From NCBI GenBank assembly GCA_964404765.1, contig CAYOLL010000163.1, positions 1-13,275 on the forward strand: a stretch of 13,275 nucleotides of DNA. The letters run 5' to 3'. A model generated the notes under the pieces. The model did no database searches, was not told the origin of the DNA, and saw only the letters and a program-made list of their open reading frames with translations. Source of the DNA: CAYOLL01 sp964404765 [NCBI: uncultured Gemmatimonadota bacterium] (lineage in GTDB: Bacteria > 4572-55). The position numbers and the translations under genes were made by a program. Shown in pieces: positions 12,645-13,275 of this stretch (positions within the stretch are counted from its first letter, which is position 1; each line of letters opens with the position of its first letter).

Positions 12645-13275
12645 ATGACCATCCGCCGCCACGCCGCCAACAATTTCCCCGGCACTTTGGAAGTGCCGGG
12701 GAAATACGCGCCCGTGACCATCCGCCACTTACTATTGCTGTTGCTGCTGTGGCCATGCCTGACCCCGGCTGCAACGCCCGCCACCTGGACGATTGACCTG
12801 ACCCCGGAACTAAAGTTCGAGCAGCATCTGACCTTGGCCGACGGCCTGCCCCAGAACGGCGCGTACTGCATTCTACAAGACTCGCGCGGCTTCATGTGGT
12901 TTGGCACCCAGAACGGCCTGGTCAAATATGACGGCTATGCCATGACCGTTTACCAGTTTGATCCAAAAGATTCAACCGGTTTGGGCGGCAGATTTGTTGC
13001 GGCCTTAGCCGAAGATAAAGACGGCTCGCTTTGGGTCGGTCTGAGTTGGGGTGGCGGGCTGTGCCGCTTTGATCCGGCCACAGCCCAATTTACCCGTTAT
13101 CGTCATGATCCGGGCGACTCGTCCTCCCTGGGGAATAATACTGTTCGGGCGCTTTGCTTCGACCGGCGCGACCGGCTGTGGATTGGGACGGCTGACGGGT
13201 TGGAGCGGTATGATCCTGTCGCTAAGGAATGCCATTTAAATAACTTCCCGATTTTAGGTTGCAGTAGGTATTGCG
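12645..13275 (+). CDS. Two-component-regulator propeller sensor, N-terminal part (runs off the window)
   Basis: The frame is open from ATG 12645 to the window end, giving the first 210 residues. GAGAGG (12634-12639) lies 5 bp before the ATG. Residues 1-23 include a palindrome-encoded stretch (NNFPGTLEVPGK); then comes VTIRHLLLLLLLWPCL, a very good signal-peptide core with a GTG (12714) as its first codon. From about residue 58 the Reg_prop pattern is clear: LTLADGLPQNGAYCILQDSR, GFMWFGTQNGLVKYDG, then DKDGSLWVGLSWGGGLCRFD and DRLWIGTADGLERYDP. Such proteins sense an extracellular ligand and usually continue into Y_Y_Y, membrane and histidine-kinase modules, but that part is outside the window. 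Translation may start at ATG 12645 or at the ancestral-looking GTG 12714. It lies 67 bp after RAYT and reads the same way. Confidence 0.88.
   Translation, partial: MTIRRHAANNFPGTLEVPGKYAPVTIRHLLLLLLLWPCLTPAATPATWTIDLTPELKFEQHLTLADGLPQNGAYCILQDSRGFMWFGTQNGLVKYDGYAMTVYQFDPKDSTGLGGRFVAALAEDKDGSLWVGLSWGGGLCRFDPATAQFTRYRHDPGDSSSLGNNTVRALCFDRRDRLWIGTADGLERYDPVAKECHLNNFPILGCSRYC
12646..12726 (+). repeat. 12-bp direct repeats flanking an in-gene palindrome
   Basis: TGACCATCCGCC occurs at 12646-12657 and 12715-12726, exactly 69 bp (23 codons) apart and in the same reading frame; between them lies the palindrome 12673-12705. Both copies begin within a start codon (ATG, GTG). Confidence 0.85.
12673..12705 (+). 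repeat. REP-like palindrome inside the propeller-sensor coding region
   Basis: ATTTCCCCGGCACTT / AAGTGCCGGGGAAAT, perfect 15-bp arms with loop TGG. The outer arms differ from every other copy yet still pair. It is read through in frame as FPGTLEVPG within the N-terminus of the sensor. Confidence 0.9.

Noticed and set aside
12645-12705. Treating 12645-12713 as non-coding and the gene as starting only at GTG 12714
   Set aside because: Not adopted as the main call because the only well-spaced ribosome-binding site precedes ATG 12645 and the frame is open through the palindrome; kept as an alternative.

Overview
The window (about 13.3 kb, GC-rich, almost all genes on the + strand) looks like a chromosomal segment of an uncultured Gram-negative bacterium, probably of the FCB superphylum (KSB1/Calditrichota/Ignavibacteria-like). 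That placement is inferred from gene content: periplasmic propeller sensors, an Oar-like TonB-dependent receptor with a carboxypeptidase-regulatory-like domain, a THUMP-like methyltransferase and a possible secreted-protein sorting tail at the left edge. No rRNA or tRNA gene is visible, so the taxonomy is a guess.

Layout. 1-284: a possible gene remnant, a strong rho-independent terminator and a candidate promoter. 285-1460: class I SAM methyltransferase with a C-terminal THUMP-like domain. 1636-2679: periplasmic adaptor (membrane fusion protein) with no pump gene beside it. 2680-2993: a spacer with an imperfect palindromic repeat. 2994-7688: a 1564-residue one-protein signalling system made of a periplasmic propeller, Y_Y_Y domain, membrane segment, histidine kinase, receiver, class III nucleotide cyclase and TPR-like tail. 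7757-8716: three small genes (unknown 90-residue protein, a frameshifted DUF4160 gene, a DUF2442 gene) closed by a terminator. 8908-11573: a TonB-dependent receptor gene split by a one-base frameshift. 11581-12614: an array of REP-like palindromes leading into, and closing immediately behind, a REP-associated tyrosine transposase (RAYT). 12645 to the window end: the start of a second propeller sensor, whose 5' coding region contains another copy of the palindrome in frame.

How it may work together. The two propeller sensors and the TonB-dependent receptor suggest sensing and uptake of an extracellular substrate. The first sensor appears wired to make a cyclic nucleotide (probably cAMP) through a phosphorelay, instead of ending in a DNA-binding domain. 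The RAYT and its palindromes are a domesticated HUH-transposase/repeat system. One palindrome lies in the leader of the receptor gene, six complete or nearly complete copies lie between receptor and RAYT, one lies just behind RAYT and one is inside the next gene. The two most unusual items are the sensor-kinase-receiver-cyclase fusion and the in-frame palindrome with its duplicated start-codon region. Two genes carry single-base frameshifts at short homopolymers, so assembly error must be excluded before calling either a pseudogene.
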